A DNA stretch of 64,000 nucleotides from Burkholderia sp. IMCC1007 (GTDB lineage: Bacteria; Pseudomonadota; Gammaproteobacteria; Burkholderiales; Burkholderiaceae). The translations under genes and the position numbers were made by a program. Shown here piece after piece: positions 46,408 through 54,705 of this stretch. The DNA lies in the NCBI RefSeq assembly GCF_027257875.1, contig NZ_JAPVQY010000007.1, forward strand, positions 124,001-188,000, read 5' to 3'. The stretch's first letter is position 1. Each line of letters opens with the position of its first letter. The notes beneath the pieces were generated by a model that saw only the letters and a program-made list of their open reading frames with translations, searched no databases and was not told where the DNA came from.

Positions 46408-47658
46408 ATGACCACCCCAATACCCGAATCCAGCTCCCCATCGCAGTTACCCGCCAACCTGTTCCGCCACGCACCCTTCCAGCGTTTCTGGGGTACGCGC
46501 GTGATGTCGTCGCTGGCATTCCAGATCCTCTCGATCGCGATCGGCTGGTACGTGTATACGCTCACCCACAGCGCATTCGCGCTCGGCCTCGTCGGCCTCG
46601 CGCAGTTCGTGCCGATGTTCGCGCTGACGCTCGTCGTCGGGCAGGTGGCCGACCGCTACGACCGGCGCCGTATCGCGACGATCTGCCAGAGCGTCGAGGC
46701 GGTGGCCGCCGGCGTGTTCCTGCTCGGCGCGGCGAAAGGGTGGCTGGCGGCACCGGGTGTCTATGCGCTCGCGGCGATCGTCGGCACCGCGCGCGCGTTC
46801 GAATCGCCGTCGGTGTCGTCGCTGCTGCCGGCCGTCGTGCCGCGCAGCGACCTGCCGCGCGCGACCGCGTTGTCGACGTCCGCGAACCAGGCCGCGCAGA
46901 TTCTCGGGCCCGCGTTTGGCGGGTTGCTGTACGGCCTCGGCGCGCCGGTTGCATTCGGCACGAGCGTCGTCGCGTTCGCGATCGCGGCGATGCTGAGCGG
47001 CACGATCCCGCTGCGTAGCGCGCCGCCCGCGCGCGAGCCTGTCACGCTGCGCTCGGTGTTCTCGGGCATCGCGTTCATCCGCCGCGAGCCGGCGATCCTC
47101 GGCGCGCTGTCGCTCGACCTGTTCGCGGTGCTGTTCGGCGGCGCGACCGCGCTGCTGCCGATCTACGCACGCGACATCCTGCAGGTAGGGCCGTGGGGGC
47201 TCGGCGCATTGCGCGCGGCGCCCGCGGTCGGCGCGCTCGCGGGCACGCTGTGGCTCACGCGCTTTCCGTTGAAGGGGCGGCCCGGCCGCGCGATGTTCGG
47301 CGGCGTGGTCGCGTTCGGCATCGCGACGATCGTGTTCGGGCTGTCGCGGCATTTCGTGCTGTCGCTCGTCGCGCTGGCGGCGCTCGGCGCATCGGACGTG
47401 GTGAGCGTCGTCGTGCGCCTGTCGCTCGTGCAGCTGAGAACGCCGGACGACATGCTCGGGCGCGTGAGCGCGGTCAACTCGCTGTTCATCGGCACGTCGA
47501 ACCAGCTCGGCGAATTCGAATCGGGCGTGACGGCCGCGTGGTGGGGCGCGCCGGCCGCGATCGTCGTCGGCGGCGCGGCGACGATCGCCGTCGCGCTCAC
47601 GTGGATGCGGCTCTTTCCTCAGTTGACCAACATGAAGTCGCTCGAACGCGACGCTTGA
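46408..47658 (+). CDS. MFS transporter (EntS/MFS_3-like exporter)
   Basis: A 416-residue, 12-helix major-facilitator protein of the EntS-like exporter group. The N-terminus (FRHAPFQRFWGTRVMSSLAF) and motif A (GQVADRYDRRRIATIC) are typical. Others are SNQAAQILGPAFGGLLYGLG in helix 5 and DDMLGRVSAVNSLFIGTSNQ in the C-half. Relatives export siderophores or drugs, and the substrate here is unknown. No clear ribosome site precedes the ATG at 46408. The nearest gene on the same strand is a lipoprotein gene ending 550 bases upstream, so it appears to be a single-gene unit. Confidence 0.87.
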   Translation: MTTPIPESSSPSQLPANLFRHAPFQRFWGTRVMSSLAFQILSIAIGWYVYTLTHSAFALGLVGLAQFVPMFALTLVVGQVADRYDRRRIATICQSVEAVAAGVFLLGAAKGWLAAPGVYALAAIVGTARAFESPSVSSLLPAVVPRSDLPRATALSTSANQAAQILGPAFGGLLYGLGAPVAFGTSVVAFAIAAMLSGTIPLRSAPPAREPVTLRSVFSGIAFIRREPAILGALSLDLFAVLFGGATALLPIYARDILQVGPWGLGALRAAPAVGALAGTLWLTRFPLKGRPGRAMFGGVVAFGIATIVFGLSRHFVLSLVALAALGASDVVSVVVRLSLVQLRTPDDMLGRVSAVNSLFIGTSNQLGEFESGVTAAWWGAPAAIVVGGAATIAVALTWMRLFPQLTNMKSLERDA

Positions 47659-47685
47659 AGGGCGTCATGCGTCATCTGCCGTGCG

Positions 47686-48048
47686 TCACGCGTCCGGCGT
47701 CACGCGCACGGCCGTGCCGTAGCAGATGACTTCGGTCACGCCCGCCCCGATCTCGGTCGAGTCGTAGCGCATCGCGACGATCGCGTTCGCGCCGAGCTTG
47801 CGCGCATCGGCGAGCATCTTGTCGAAGGCTTGCTGGCGCGCCTTCTCGCACAGCGACGTATACAACGTGATGTTGCCACCGAACAGCGTTTGCAGCCCCG
47901 CGCCGAACGAGCCGACGATCGAACGCGAACGCACGATGATGCCCTGCGCGACGCCGAGCGAGCGGACGGTCGCATGGCCGGGCAGGTCGAATGCGGTCGT
48001 GACGCGCTCGGGCGAGAGCTCGTCGACGGAGCGGGAGAAATCCTTCAT
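47686..48048 (-). CDS. YbjQ/UPF0145-family protein
   Basis: A 120-residue small protein of the YbjQ (DUF74, putative heavy-metal-binding) family. The core has [20 protein letters not shown] and a conserved helix [20 protein letters not shown], then [20 protein letters not shown]. These proteins form pentameric rings in known structures, and their function is unsettled. It is a little longer than the usual 105-110 residues because of the N-terminus ([19 protein letters not shown]). The gene is alone, convergent with the MFS exporter. Confidence 0.9.
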   Translation of the reverse strand: MKDFSRSVDELSPERVTTAFDLPGHATVRSLGVAQGIIVRSRSIVGSFGAGLQTLFGGNITLYTSLCEKARQQAFDKMLADARKLGANAIVAMRYDSTEIGAGVTEVICYGTAVRVTPDA

Positions 48049-48105
48049 GGCGGTTCACCGTGTTGCGGAAGTGAGCGAACGGCGATTCTAGCCGGAACGG
48101 CACAC

Positions 48106-48129
48106 GCGCCCGCACGGGCACGCGGGCGC
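48106..48129. repeat. GC-rich hairpin between the YbjQ-like and AraC genes
   Basis: GCGCCCGC and GCGGGCGC are perfect arms around eight bases. It lies between the 3' end of the AraC gene and the 5' end of the YbjQ-like gene. With no T run, it is a weak terminator candidate. Confidence 0.35.
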
Positions 48130-48200
48130 GGTCGGTTTCCGGGAAGGAGGCTCGATCGCCGCAGTATGGCGCGCCGGCTTGCACGCCAAATCGGCGACAT

Positions 48201-49145
48201 TCAGCGCGTCGGCCGGCGGTCGCTGCGCGGGCTCACGCCGAACCGCGAACGGTACGTGCGCGAGAAATGCGACGGCGATTCGAACCCGCACGCGACGCAC
48301 ACGGACGTGATGCTCATGTCGGTCTGCTGCAGCAGCTCGCGCGCGCGATCGAGACGCAGGTTCAGGTAGAAGCGCGTCGGCGTGTCGTTCAGCGTCGCGC
48401 TGAACAGCCGTTCGAGCTGGCGCCGCGTGATCGACACGTCCTGCGCGAGCGCATCGGAGCCGAGCGGATTCTCCATGTGCCGCTGCATCGTGCCGATCAC
48501 CTGGATCAGCTTGCGGTTGTGCACGCCGTAGCGCGCGGCGATCTCGAGCCGCTGGCTGTCCGAGCGCTGCCGGATGCGGCTCACGACGAACTGCTCGGAA
48601 ATCGCCGCAGCGAGCTCGGCGCCGTGCCGCCGGCCGATCAGGTCGAGCATCATGTCGATCGACGCGGTGCCGCCCGCGCACGTGATGCGCCGGTCGTCGA
48701 TCTCGAACAGTTCCTGCGTCGCGTTGAGCCGCGGGTAGCGTTCGCGGAACGCGGCGAGTGCTTCCCAGTGCAGCGTGAGCGTTTGCGACGGCTCGAACAG
48801 CCCGGCTTCCGCGAGCACGAAGCTGCCGGTGTCGATGCCGCCGAGCGTCGCGCCGTGCCGGTTCTGGCGGCGCAGCCAGTCGGCGAGCGCGCGGTCGTAG
48901 CACACGAGCGGATCGAAGCCGGCGACGACGAACACGGTCTCGACCTGCGCGACGTCCGCGCATGCGGCTTCGGCCGCGACCGGGATCCCGTTGCTCGCGG
49001 CCACGGGCGCGCCGTCCGCGCTGATGACGTGCCAGCGGTACAGCTCGCTGCGAAAGCGGTTCGCGACGCGCAACGGCTCGACCGCGGACATGAAGCCGAG
49101 CGCGGAGAAGCCGGGCAGCAACAGGAAGTGGAAATCCTCTGGCAT
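48201..49145 (-). CDS. AraC-family regulator with GATase-1-like N-domain (CdhR/GbdR-like)
   Basis: A 314-residue relative of GbdR, CdhR and ArgR-type regulators. The DJ-1/PfpI-like sensor spans about residues 5-180 (FHFLLLPGFSALGFMSAVEP, TLGGIDTGSFVLAEAGLFEP, TCAGGTASIDMMLDLIGRRH). The AraC helix-turn-helix spans about 210-305 (QDVSITRRQLERLFSATLND, VACGFESPSHFSRTYRSRFG). The usual Cys of the sensor motif (GSLCTG in GbdR) is GGIDTG here. The ligand is unknown, and amines or amino-acid derivatives are usual for the group. The next gene upstream is another AraC regulator for the amine dehydrogenase, so a link to amine use is possible. Confidence 0.87.
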   Translation of the reverse strand: MPEDFHFLLLPGFSALGFMSAVEPLRVANRFRSELYRWHVISADGAPVAASNGIPVAAEAACADVAQVETVFVVAGFDPLVCYDRALADWLRRQNRHGATLGGIDTGSFVLAEAGLFEPSQTLTLHWEALAAFRERYPRLNATQELFEIDDRRITCAGGTASIDMMLDLIGRRHGAELAAAISEQFVVSRIRQRSDSQRLEIAARYGVHNRKLIQVIGTMQRHMENPLGSDALAQDVSITRRQLERLFSATLNDTPTRFYLNLRLDRARELLQQTDMSITSVCVACGFESPSHFSRTYRSRFGVSPRSDRRPTR

Positions 49146-49302
49146 CGGAGCGTGGGGGTGGAATCGGGGTAGTTGTCGCGTGCCGCGCGATGCGGCTCGG
49201 CGCGGCACGCGGTCCGGCACGCGGTCCGGCAGGCGCACACACCGCGCCCGGCTCGCGCGAGCCGAACGTTCAACACCGGATTATCGCGGGTTTTGCCGAC
49301 GC

Positions 49303-50259
49303 TCAGCGCGTTTTCGAGCGACGCGCCGACCGGCGTGCGGTGGTCGAAGGCAGTTCGCCGAACTGCGCCTTGTACGCGTTCGCGAAATGCCCGAGGTGGA
49401 TGAAGCCCCAGCGCGCGGCCGCTTCGCTGATCGGCAGATCGGCTTGCCGCGTGTCGAGCAGCAGGCGGCGCACCTGCGACAGGCGCAGCGAGCGCGTGTA
49501 GTTCAGCGGGCTCGTCTGCGCGACCGACTGAAAGCTGTTCTGCATCGTGCGCCGGCTCACGCGCAGTTGCGTGCACAGGCTGAGGATGTCGACGGGCGCT
49601 TCCGGGTGCTCGATCACGTAGTCGTGCACGCGGCGCACGATGTCGGCGTGGCACGCGTGCGTGAGGCGGTTGGACGGCTCGGGCATCCGGTACGTGAGGA
49701 GATCGACGAGCACGTTCGCGACGGCGCCGCGCAGGTCGCACTGCGCACGCGCGGCATCGAACGTATCGGGCCCCGTCAGCACGCGTTCGAGCAGCGTCGC
49801 GAGCTGCACGCTCGCGCGTTCGCGCGCGGCGACCGGCACGTCGACGACACCGCGCCGCAGCGCGCGTTCGTCCACCCGCACGTCGGCCGCGTCCTCGATC
49901 TGCTGCATCAGCTCGGGGTCGACGACCACGCCCATCAGCGACATGTCGTCGGGAGAATGGAGTTCGAACGGCGAGCCGCCGCGCGCCATCACGACCGTGC
50001 CGCGGTCGATGCGCGCATCGCCGAACGCGAAGGTGCCGGAGCCGGTGAGCGGCATCCCGAACACCGTATGGCCGGACGGCAATTGTCCACGCTGGATGGT
50101 GCGCACGTTCGCCGCTTCCTGGAACAGTTGCACGCCGTCGAGTTCGACGTGCTTGACCGCGCTGCGATACGAGCCAGCGCCGATCTGGTCGTAACGTTGA
50201 TCCCAGCCGCGCAACGCCTCGGCATGCCGGTCTGCGTCGTCGAACATCTGGTGAAACAC
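49303..50259 (-). CDS. AraC-family regulator divergent to the aromatic amine dehydrogenase cluster
   Basis: A protein of about 318 residues. The C-terminal AraC helix-turn-helix spans roughly residues 215-315 (LCTQLRVSRRTMQNSFQSVA, then EAAARWGFIHLGHFANAYKA). The N-terminal part has a cupin-like look (MPLTGSGTFAFGDARIDRGT, then GSPFELHSPDDMSLMGVVVD), like EutR- and amine-responsive regulators. The start is uncertain: GTG at 50259 has GGAGG about 10 bases upstream, while GTG at 50265 and ATG at 50247 are alternatives. It is transcribed away from aauB, so control of that cluster is the obvious inference. Confidence 0.82.
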   Translation of the reverse strand: MFHQMFDDADRHAEALRGWDQRYDQIGAGSYRSAVKHVELDGVQLFQEAANVRTIQRGQLPSGHTVFGMPLTGSGTFAFGDARIDRGTVVMARGGSPFELHSPDDMSLMGVVVDPELMQQIEDAADVRVDERALRRGVVDVPVAARERASVQLATLLERVLTGPDTFDAARAQCDLRGAVANVLVDLLTYRMPEPSNRLTHACHADIVRRVHDYVIEHPEAPVDILSLCTQLRVSRRTMQNSFQSVAQTSPLNYTRSLRLSQVRRLLLDTRQADLPISEAAARWGFIHLGHFANAYKAQFGELPSTTARRSARRSKTR

Positions 50260-50303
50260 GAGCACGGCGCCTCCGGCGATCGTTCGGACGGCGCAAGAAT
50301 AAA

Positions 50304-50319
50304 CCGACCACACGGTCGG
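50304..50319. promoter_or_regulatory. CCGACC-ACAC-GGTCGG dyad in the AraC-aauB divergent region
   Basis: Perfect six-base arms surround four bases, 45 bases upstream of the regulator start and 187 before aauB. It is a candidate operator. The rest of the 246-base gap shows no other symmetric element. Confidence 0.4.
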
Positions 50320-50505
50320 CGCAATACGGACGAGCGCTATTCGGCAGGGGTTTTTCAGGGGCCGGAAGGGGAGCGTTTCCCGTGGCTTTCAGGCGCTTTT
50401 CCAATATCCCGAATCGGCACGCACGCGTTGCCGGTCCTGGTGCTGAGCGGATTTATTGTCGAACTACAGTCGCCCCACATAACGTGATTCCCAACTGGAG
50501 GCGAC

Positions 50506-51663
50506 ATGAGGACAAGGCGACGAACCGCGGCATGCGCGGCGACGCTAGCGTGCGCGGCGGCGTGGGCCGGCAGCGCGTACGCGACGGAAAAGCCCGAGGA
50601 ACTGGTCGTACAGAAGATGCCGCCGTGGCATCCGCACGAGGTGTACGTCGTCGATATCGCGATGCCCAACATGACCGACGGGCGCATCTACGTGTACGAC
50701 GCCGACGCGAAAAAGCTGCTCGGCCAGATCGACGGCGGCTTCGCGCCCGGCCTCGCGATCTCGCCCGACCACAAGACGAGCTTCATCGCGACGACGTATT
50801 TCTCGCGCGGCTCGCACGGCACGCGCACCGACGTCGTCGAGATGACGGACAACACGACGCTCGATCACACGGGCGAGATCGTGATTCCGGCGAAGCACGG
50901 GCAGCACGTGCCGTCGCCGTACAACACCGCGTTCAGCGCCGACGGCAAGCGGCTGTATGTGGCGAACATCACGCCGGCCGCGTCGGTGACGGTAATCGAT
51001 GCGGTATCGAAGAAGGTGCTGTCGGAAATCGATACCGCGGCGTGCGTGCTCGCATATCCGTCGGGCAACGACCGCTTCACCGCGCTGTGCGAAAGCGGCA
51101 AGGCGCTGACCATCACGCTCGACGCGAACGGCAAGGAAGTGAAGCGCACGATGTCGGATGCGTTCATCGACGTCGACCAGGATCCGGCCTTCGTGAACGC
51201 GTCGCGCTACGACGGCGGCTATCTGTTCACGACGTATCACGGCAACGTGCGCAGCGCGACTTTCAGCGGTGACAAGGCGACGTTCGGCAAGTCGTGGTCG
51301 CTCCTGACGGGCGCGGAGCGCGCCGAAGGCTGGCGCCCCGGCGGCATGCAGCAGACGGCCGTGCAGGCGAAGCAGCACCGCTACTACGTGCTGATGCACA
51401 AGGGCAGCGACGGCTCGCACAAGGATCCCGGCACGCAGGTGTGGGTGTACGACCTGAAGACGAAGCAGCGCGTCGCGCGCTGGGATCTCGCGCAGCAGAA
51501 GGTCGATCCGCTCGTATCGATCCAGGTCAGCGACGACGACAAGCCGTTGTTCTACGGATTGACCGGCACGTCGGATCTCGTCGTGATGGACGCGCGCACC
51601 GGCAAGCTGCAGCACGTCGAGAAGCAGATCGGCAGTACGTCTACGCTGCTCGTGAACCCGTGA
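50506..51663 (+). CDS. aauB: Aromatic amine dehydrogenase large (heavy) subunit
   Basis: A 385-residue periplasmic seven-bladed propeller, the heavy subunit of a tryptophan tryptophylquinone amine dehydrogenase that turns aromatic primary amines into aldehydes. The signal peptide ends AGSAYA before TEKPEE. Family segments include HEVYVVDIAMPNMTDGRIYV, IDGGFAPGLAISPDHKTSFI and AYPSGNDRFTALCESGKALT. A GGAGG site lies 5 bases before the ATG. The order heavy subunit-E-D-light subunit is that of the aau (and mau) clusters. The light subunit sequence favours aromatic amine over methylamine dehydrogenase. Confidence 0.92.
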   Translation: MRTRRRTAACAATLACAAAWAGSAYATEKPEELVVQKMPPWHPHEVYVVDIAMPNMTDGRIYVYDADAKKLLGQIDGGFAPGLAISPDHKTSFIATTYFSRGSHGTRTDVVEMTDNTTLDHTGEIVIPAKHGQHVPSPYNTAFSADGKRLYVANITPAASVTVIDAVSKKVLSEIDTAACVLAYPSGNDRFTALCESGKALTITLDANGKEVKRTMSDAFIDVDQDPAFVNASRYDGGYLFTTYHGNVRSATFSGDKATFGKSWSLLTGAERAEGWRPGGMQQTAVQAKQHRYYVLMHKGSDGSHKDPGTQVWVYDLKTKQRVARWDLAQQKVDPLVSIQVSDDDKPLFYGLTGTSDLVVMDARTGKLQHVEKQIGSTSTLLVNP

Positions 51664-51670
51664 GGCCGCG

Positions 51671-52225
51671 ATGACGCTCGATCCCGTACTCGCCACCAGC
51701 GCGCAGGCCGGCGCGGCCGTCGTCGTGCTGCTCGGCGCCTTCGCGAAGATGCGCCGGCCCGCTGCATTCCGGCACGCGCTCGCCGGCTATCGACTGCTGC
51801 CCGATGCGCTCACCGCGCCGGCGGCATTCACGATTCCGCTCGCGGAAGCGCTGTGCGCGGCCGCGCTGCTGTTTCCCGACACGCGCACGGCCGGTGCGCT
51901 CGGCTTGATCGCGTTGCTGCTCGTGTTCGCTGCCGGCATGACGATCAACATCGTGCGCGGCCATACCGACATCGATTGCGGTTGCTCCGGCTTCGCGTCA
52001 GCACGCGCGGATGCGCCACGCGGCATCGGCTGGCTGCACGTCGCGCGCGTGCTGCTGCTCGTCGCGCTGGCCGCGACCGCGCTCGTCGATCCGGGCGGCC
52101 GTGCCGTCGTGTGGTTCGACTACCTGACGCTGTTTTCTTGCGTATTGCTGATCGTTTGCGCGCTGCTCACCGTCGACGTGCTGCTCGCGAACGTACCGCG
52201 CCTTTCCCACCTGAGGAATTCATGA
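51671..52225 (+). CDS. aauE: MauE-type membrane protein for amine dehydrogenase maturation
   Basis: A 184-residue membrane protein with about four helices, DoxX/MauE-like. Typical pieces are AVVVLLGAFAKMRRPAAFRH, LALVFAAGMTINIVRG-type helix (here LLLVFAAGMTINIVRGHTDI) and the cysteine pair DCGCSGF near residue 100. MauE-type proteins are needed, with MauD, for export and disulfide formation of the light subunit. The cysteine pair suggests redox shuttling across the inner membrane. It starts 7 bases after aauB and its stop overlaps the next start. Confidence 0.88.
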   Translation: MTLDPVLATSAQAGAAVVVLLGAFAKMRRPAAFRHALAGYRLLPDALTAPAAFTIPLAEALCAAALLFPDTRTAGALGLIALLLVFAAGMTINIVRGHTDIDCGCSGFASARADAPRGIGWLHVARVLLLVALAATALVDPGGRAVVWFDYLTLFSCVLLIVCALLTVDVLLANVPRLSHLRNS

Positions 52226-52866
52226 TGCAAACCGCTCTCACCGTTTCCACCGCCTTGCTGTGGGTTGCCGTGCTCGCGCTCGGCGCGATCTGTCTCGCGC
52301 TCGTTCGGCAGATCGGCATCCTGTACGAACGCATCATGCCCGCCGGCGCGCTGATGATCGACAAGGGGCCGGCAGTCGGCGCGATCGCGCCGATGTTCGA
52401 GCTGACCGACATTCGCGGCGCGCAGGTGAAGGTCGGCGGCATCGATGCGTCGGGCAAGGCGACGCTGCTGTTCTTCCTGTCGCCGACGTGCCCGGTCTGC
52501 AAGAAGCTGCTGCCGCTGTTGCCGTCGCTGCAGGCAAGCGAATCGACGCCGGTGAACATCGTGCTCGCGAGCGACGGCGATCTCGACGAACACACGCGCT
52601 TTGCGCAGAAGCACAACCTCGCGCGCTTCCCGTACGTGCTGTCGCAGGAGCTCGGTCTCGCGTACCAGATCGGCAAGCTGCCGTACGCGGTGCTGCTCGA
52701 CGAAGCCGGCACCGTGCGCGCGAAGGGCCTCGTCAATACCCGCGAGCATCTCGAGAGCCTGTTCGAAGCGAAGGAGCGTGGCGTCGCGTCGCTGCAGCAG
52801 TTCGTGCACGGCGATCACGACCACGGCGGCCACGAAACGCACGCGAAGCACGCGCAGCACGCGTGA
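52222..52866 (+). CDS. aauD: MauD-type thiol-disulfide oxidoreductase for amine dehydrogenase maturation
   Basis: A 214-residue membrane-anchored thioredoxin-fold protein. One N-terminal helix (LLWVAVLALGAICLALV) is followed by a conserved YERIMPAGALMIDKGP and the redox motif SPTCPVCKKLLP near residues 91-102. The C-terminus is His-rich (HGDHDHGGHETHAKHAQHA), which may bind metal. The light subunit has many disulfides, and MauD is thought to act as their isomerase. The ATG at 52222 overlaps the aauE stop. A second ATG at 52225 has better spacing from GAGG. It lies 39 bases before the light-subunit gene. Confidence 0.9.
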   Translation: MMQTALTVSTALLWVAVLALGAICLALVRQIGILYERIMPAGALMIDKGPAVGAIAPMFELTDIRGAQVKVGGIDASGKATLLFFLSPTCPVCKKLLPLLPSLQASESTPVNIVLASDGDLDEHTRFAQKHNLARFPYVLSQELGLAYQIGKLPYAVLLDEAGTVRAKGLVNTREHLESLFEAKERGVASLQQFVHGDHDHGGHETHAKHAQHA

Positions 52867-52905
52867 GCGGTCGACTCTCTTTCAACGTCAATGGAGAACA
52901 ACGAC

Positions 52906-53451
52906 ATGGGCCTGTTTGATTCATGGTTCGAACGGTCGGCGCGCGGCGTCGCGCAGCACAGTTCGCGGCGCAGCGCGATGGCGAAGCTCGGCAAGGTGCT
53001 GGTGGGATCGGCGATACTGCCGCTCCTGCCCGTCGATCGCACCGCGTATGCGGCCGACGCGGCGTCCGGCGCATCGGCGGCATCCGGCGCCGCCGCGTCG
53101 GGCGCGAGCGACGATCCGACGAGCTGCGATTACTGGAAGTACTGCGCGATCGACGGCTGGCTGTGCAGCTGCTGCGGCGGCACGTCGAGCAGTTGCCCGC
53201 CGGGCACGACACCGTCGCCGATCACGTGGATCGGTACCTGCCGAAATCCGCACGACGGTTCGGACTACATCGTGTCGTACAACGATTGCTGCGGCAAGAC
53301 GTCCTGCGGCAAATGCTTCTGCAATCGCAACGAGCGCGAGAAGCCGCTGTACAAGCTGTCGTTGAACAACGACATCAACTGGTGCATGGCGAACGGCAAT
53401 TCGAATTACCACTGTTCGGTTTCGGTCCTGCTGGGGGCGGCAAAGCAATGA
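52906..53451 (+). CDS. aauA: Aromatic amine dehydrogenase small (light) subunit with TTQ tryptophans
   Basis: A 181-residue precursor that carries the tryptophan tryptophylquinone cofactor. The long leader has a twin-arginine-like SRRSAMAKLGKVLVGSAILP. Cofactor tryptophans correspond to Trp108 (PITWIGTC) and Trp159 (NDINWC), 51 residues apart as in methylamine dehydrogenase (57 and 108). Asp83 and Asp127 match the conserved acids. Fourteen cysteines are present, including the extra pair in CSCCGG and SCGKCFC that I recall from aromatic amine dehydrogenase and not from the methylamine enzyme. The ATG at 52906 is preferred (GGAGA 8 bases upstream) over 52891. Its stop overlaps the next gene. 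Confidence 0.94.
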   Translation: MGLFDSWFERSARGVAQHSSRRSAMAKLGKVLVGSAILPLLPVDRTAYAADAASGASAASGAAASGASDDPTSCDYWKYCAIDGWLCSCCGGTSSSCPPGTTPSPITWIGTCRNPHDGSDYIVSYNDCCGKTSCGKCFCNRNEREKPLYKLSLNNDINWCMANGNSNYHCSVSVLLGAAKQ

Positions 53452-53951
53452 AAGTGAAGCAAGCTGGAAAGATCGTGGTCGCATGCATGGCGGCGGCCGG
53501 CGCGTTGTTGGTGCTGCCGGGCGTGGCCGCTGCGCAGCAGGCCGTCCATTACCCCGCGGGCAAGAGCCTGTTCGACGCGCAGTGCGCGGTGTGTCATCAG
53601 GTGGGCGGCAAGGGGCAGGACGGCCTTGCGCCGCCGCTGACCGAGTATCCGGGCAAGTACGCAACGGCCGACGCGGGCCGTGCGCAACTCGTCGCGACGC
53701 TGTTGCACGGGATGTTCGGCGAAATCAAGGTGCACGACAAGCGCTACAACTTCAAGATGCCGTCGTTCGCAAGTGCGAGCGATGACGACATCGCGAACGT
53801 GCTCAACTACGTCGTGTTCGATCTGAACGACAAGCATGGCGACGCGAAGCCGTTCACCGCGGCCGATATCCGCGCGGCGCGTGCGAAGGAGATGGACGGT
53901 ACGGCCGTTCACGCGCAACGCGCGGTCGTGACGAAGGGGCTGGGGTTGTGA
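53448..53951 (+). CDS. Periplasmic monohaem cytochrome c of the aau cluster (first)
   Basis: A 167-residue secreted cytochrome c. The signal peptide is GKIVVACMAAAGALLVLPGV ending AAA before QQAVH. The haem site is CAVCH (about residue 46), and a candidate Met ligand is in FKMPSFA about 60 residues later, the usual class-I spacing. A likely role is to take electrons from the amine dehydrogenase or a blue copper protein. It overlaps aauA by ATGA and the second cytochrome by GTGA, so expression is coupled. Monohaem cytochrome genes also follow aauA in the described Alcaligenes cluster. Confidence 0.9.
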   Translation: MKVKQAGKIVVACMAAAGALLVLPGVAAAQQAVHYPAGKSLFDAQCAVCHQVGGKGQDGLAPPLTEYPGKYATADAGRAQLVATLLHGMFGEIKVHDKRYNFKMPSFASASDDDIANVLNYVVFDLNDKHGDAKPFTAADIRAARAKEMDGTAVHAQRAVVTKGLGL

Positions 53952-54472
53952 ATGCCGGTCGCGTTCGACGCCGTGGCGTGCGTGCGGCCGCGTGGTGGAT
54001 CGGCTCGTTCAACTCGCGCTGCCTGTCGTCGATGCTCGTCGTAGCCGCCGCATGCGCGATTGCCGTTCCCGCGCATGCCGACGGCGTGACCGACGCGACG
54101 CTCGCGCGGCAGCACTGGGTGCTCAACTGCATGGGCTGCCACACGGCGACGGGCGGTGGCATTCCCGGCAAGGTGCCGCCGCTCGCGAATTCGCTCGGTT
54201 ACTTCACGCATCTGCCGGCCGGGCGCGAGTACGTGATGCGCCTGCCCGGCGCGTCGAACTCGGCGCTGTCGGATCAGGATCTCGCCGACGTGCTCAACTG
54301 GGTGCTCACGACGATGAACCGCGATGCGCTGCCGCGCGATTTCAAGCCTTATACGGCGGCCGAGATCGCCGCGCATCGGCGGCCGGCGTTTTCCGATGTC
54401 GCGACCGTGCGTGCCGGCCTGGTCCGCGCGCTGCATGAGCGCGGGATCGACGGTGTGTCGGAGCGGTATTGA
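53948..54472 (+). CDS. Periplasmic monohaem cytochrome c of the aau cluster (second)
   Basis: A 174-residue cytochrome c. After an Arg-rich start the hydrophobic leader is SSMLVVAAACAIAVPAHA. The haem motif is CMGCH (near residue 62), followed by GGGIPGKVPPLANSLGYFTH. A possible Met axial ligand is in EYVMRLPGASNS. The start is GTG at 53948, which overlaps the stop of the preceding cytochrome. This is the last gene of the cluster. No haem-peroxidase-like MauG gene is present nearby, and with one haem motif this protein cannot be MauG. Confidence 0.87.
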   Translation: MNAGRVRRRGVRAAAWWIGSFNSRCLSSMLVVAAACAIAVPAHADGVTDATLARQHWVLNCMGCHTATGGGIPGKVPPLANSLGYFTHLPAGREYVMRLPGASNSALSDQDLADVLNWVLTTMNRDALPRDFKPYTAAEIAAHRRPAFSDVATVRAGLVRALHERGIDGVSERY

Positions 54473-54705
54473 TCGAGGGTTGCAACGCAGCGTCGGAACG
54501 AAGCGTGACCGATTTCGAAGAGCGTGACGGCGCGGTGTTCCCGCGTGGTCACGCACGAATGAGCACGACGCCGAAGATCAAGCAGGTCGCGCCGGCGATG
54601 CGGAACGCGCTGAACTGATGTTGCATCACCGATGCCGACGCCCGCATGCGCGATGGTTATATCGCGCCATCGATGTCAGCCCTTCGATGTCATCCTCGTG
54701 CCGAT

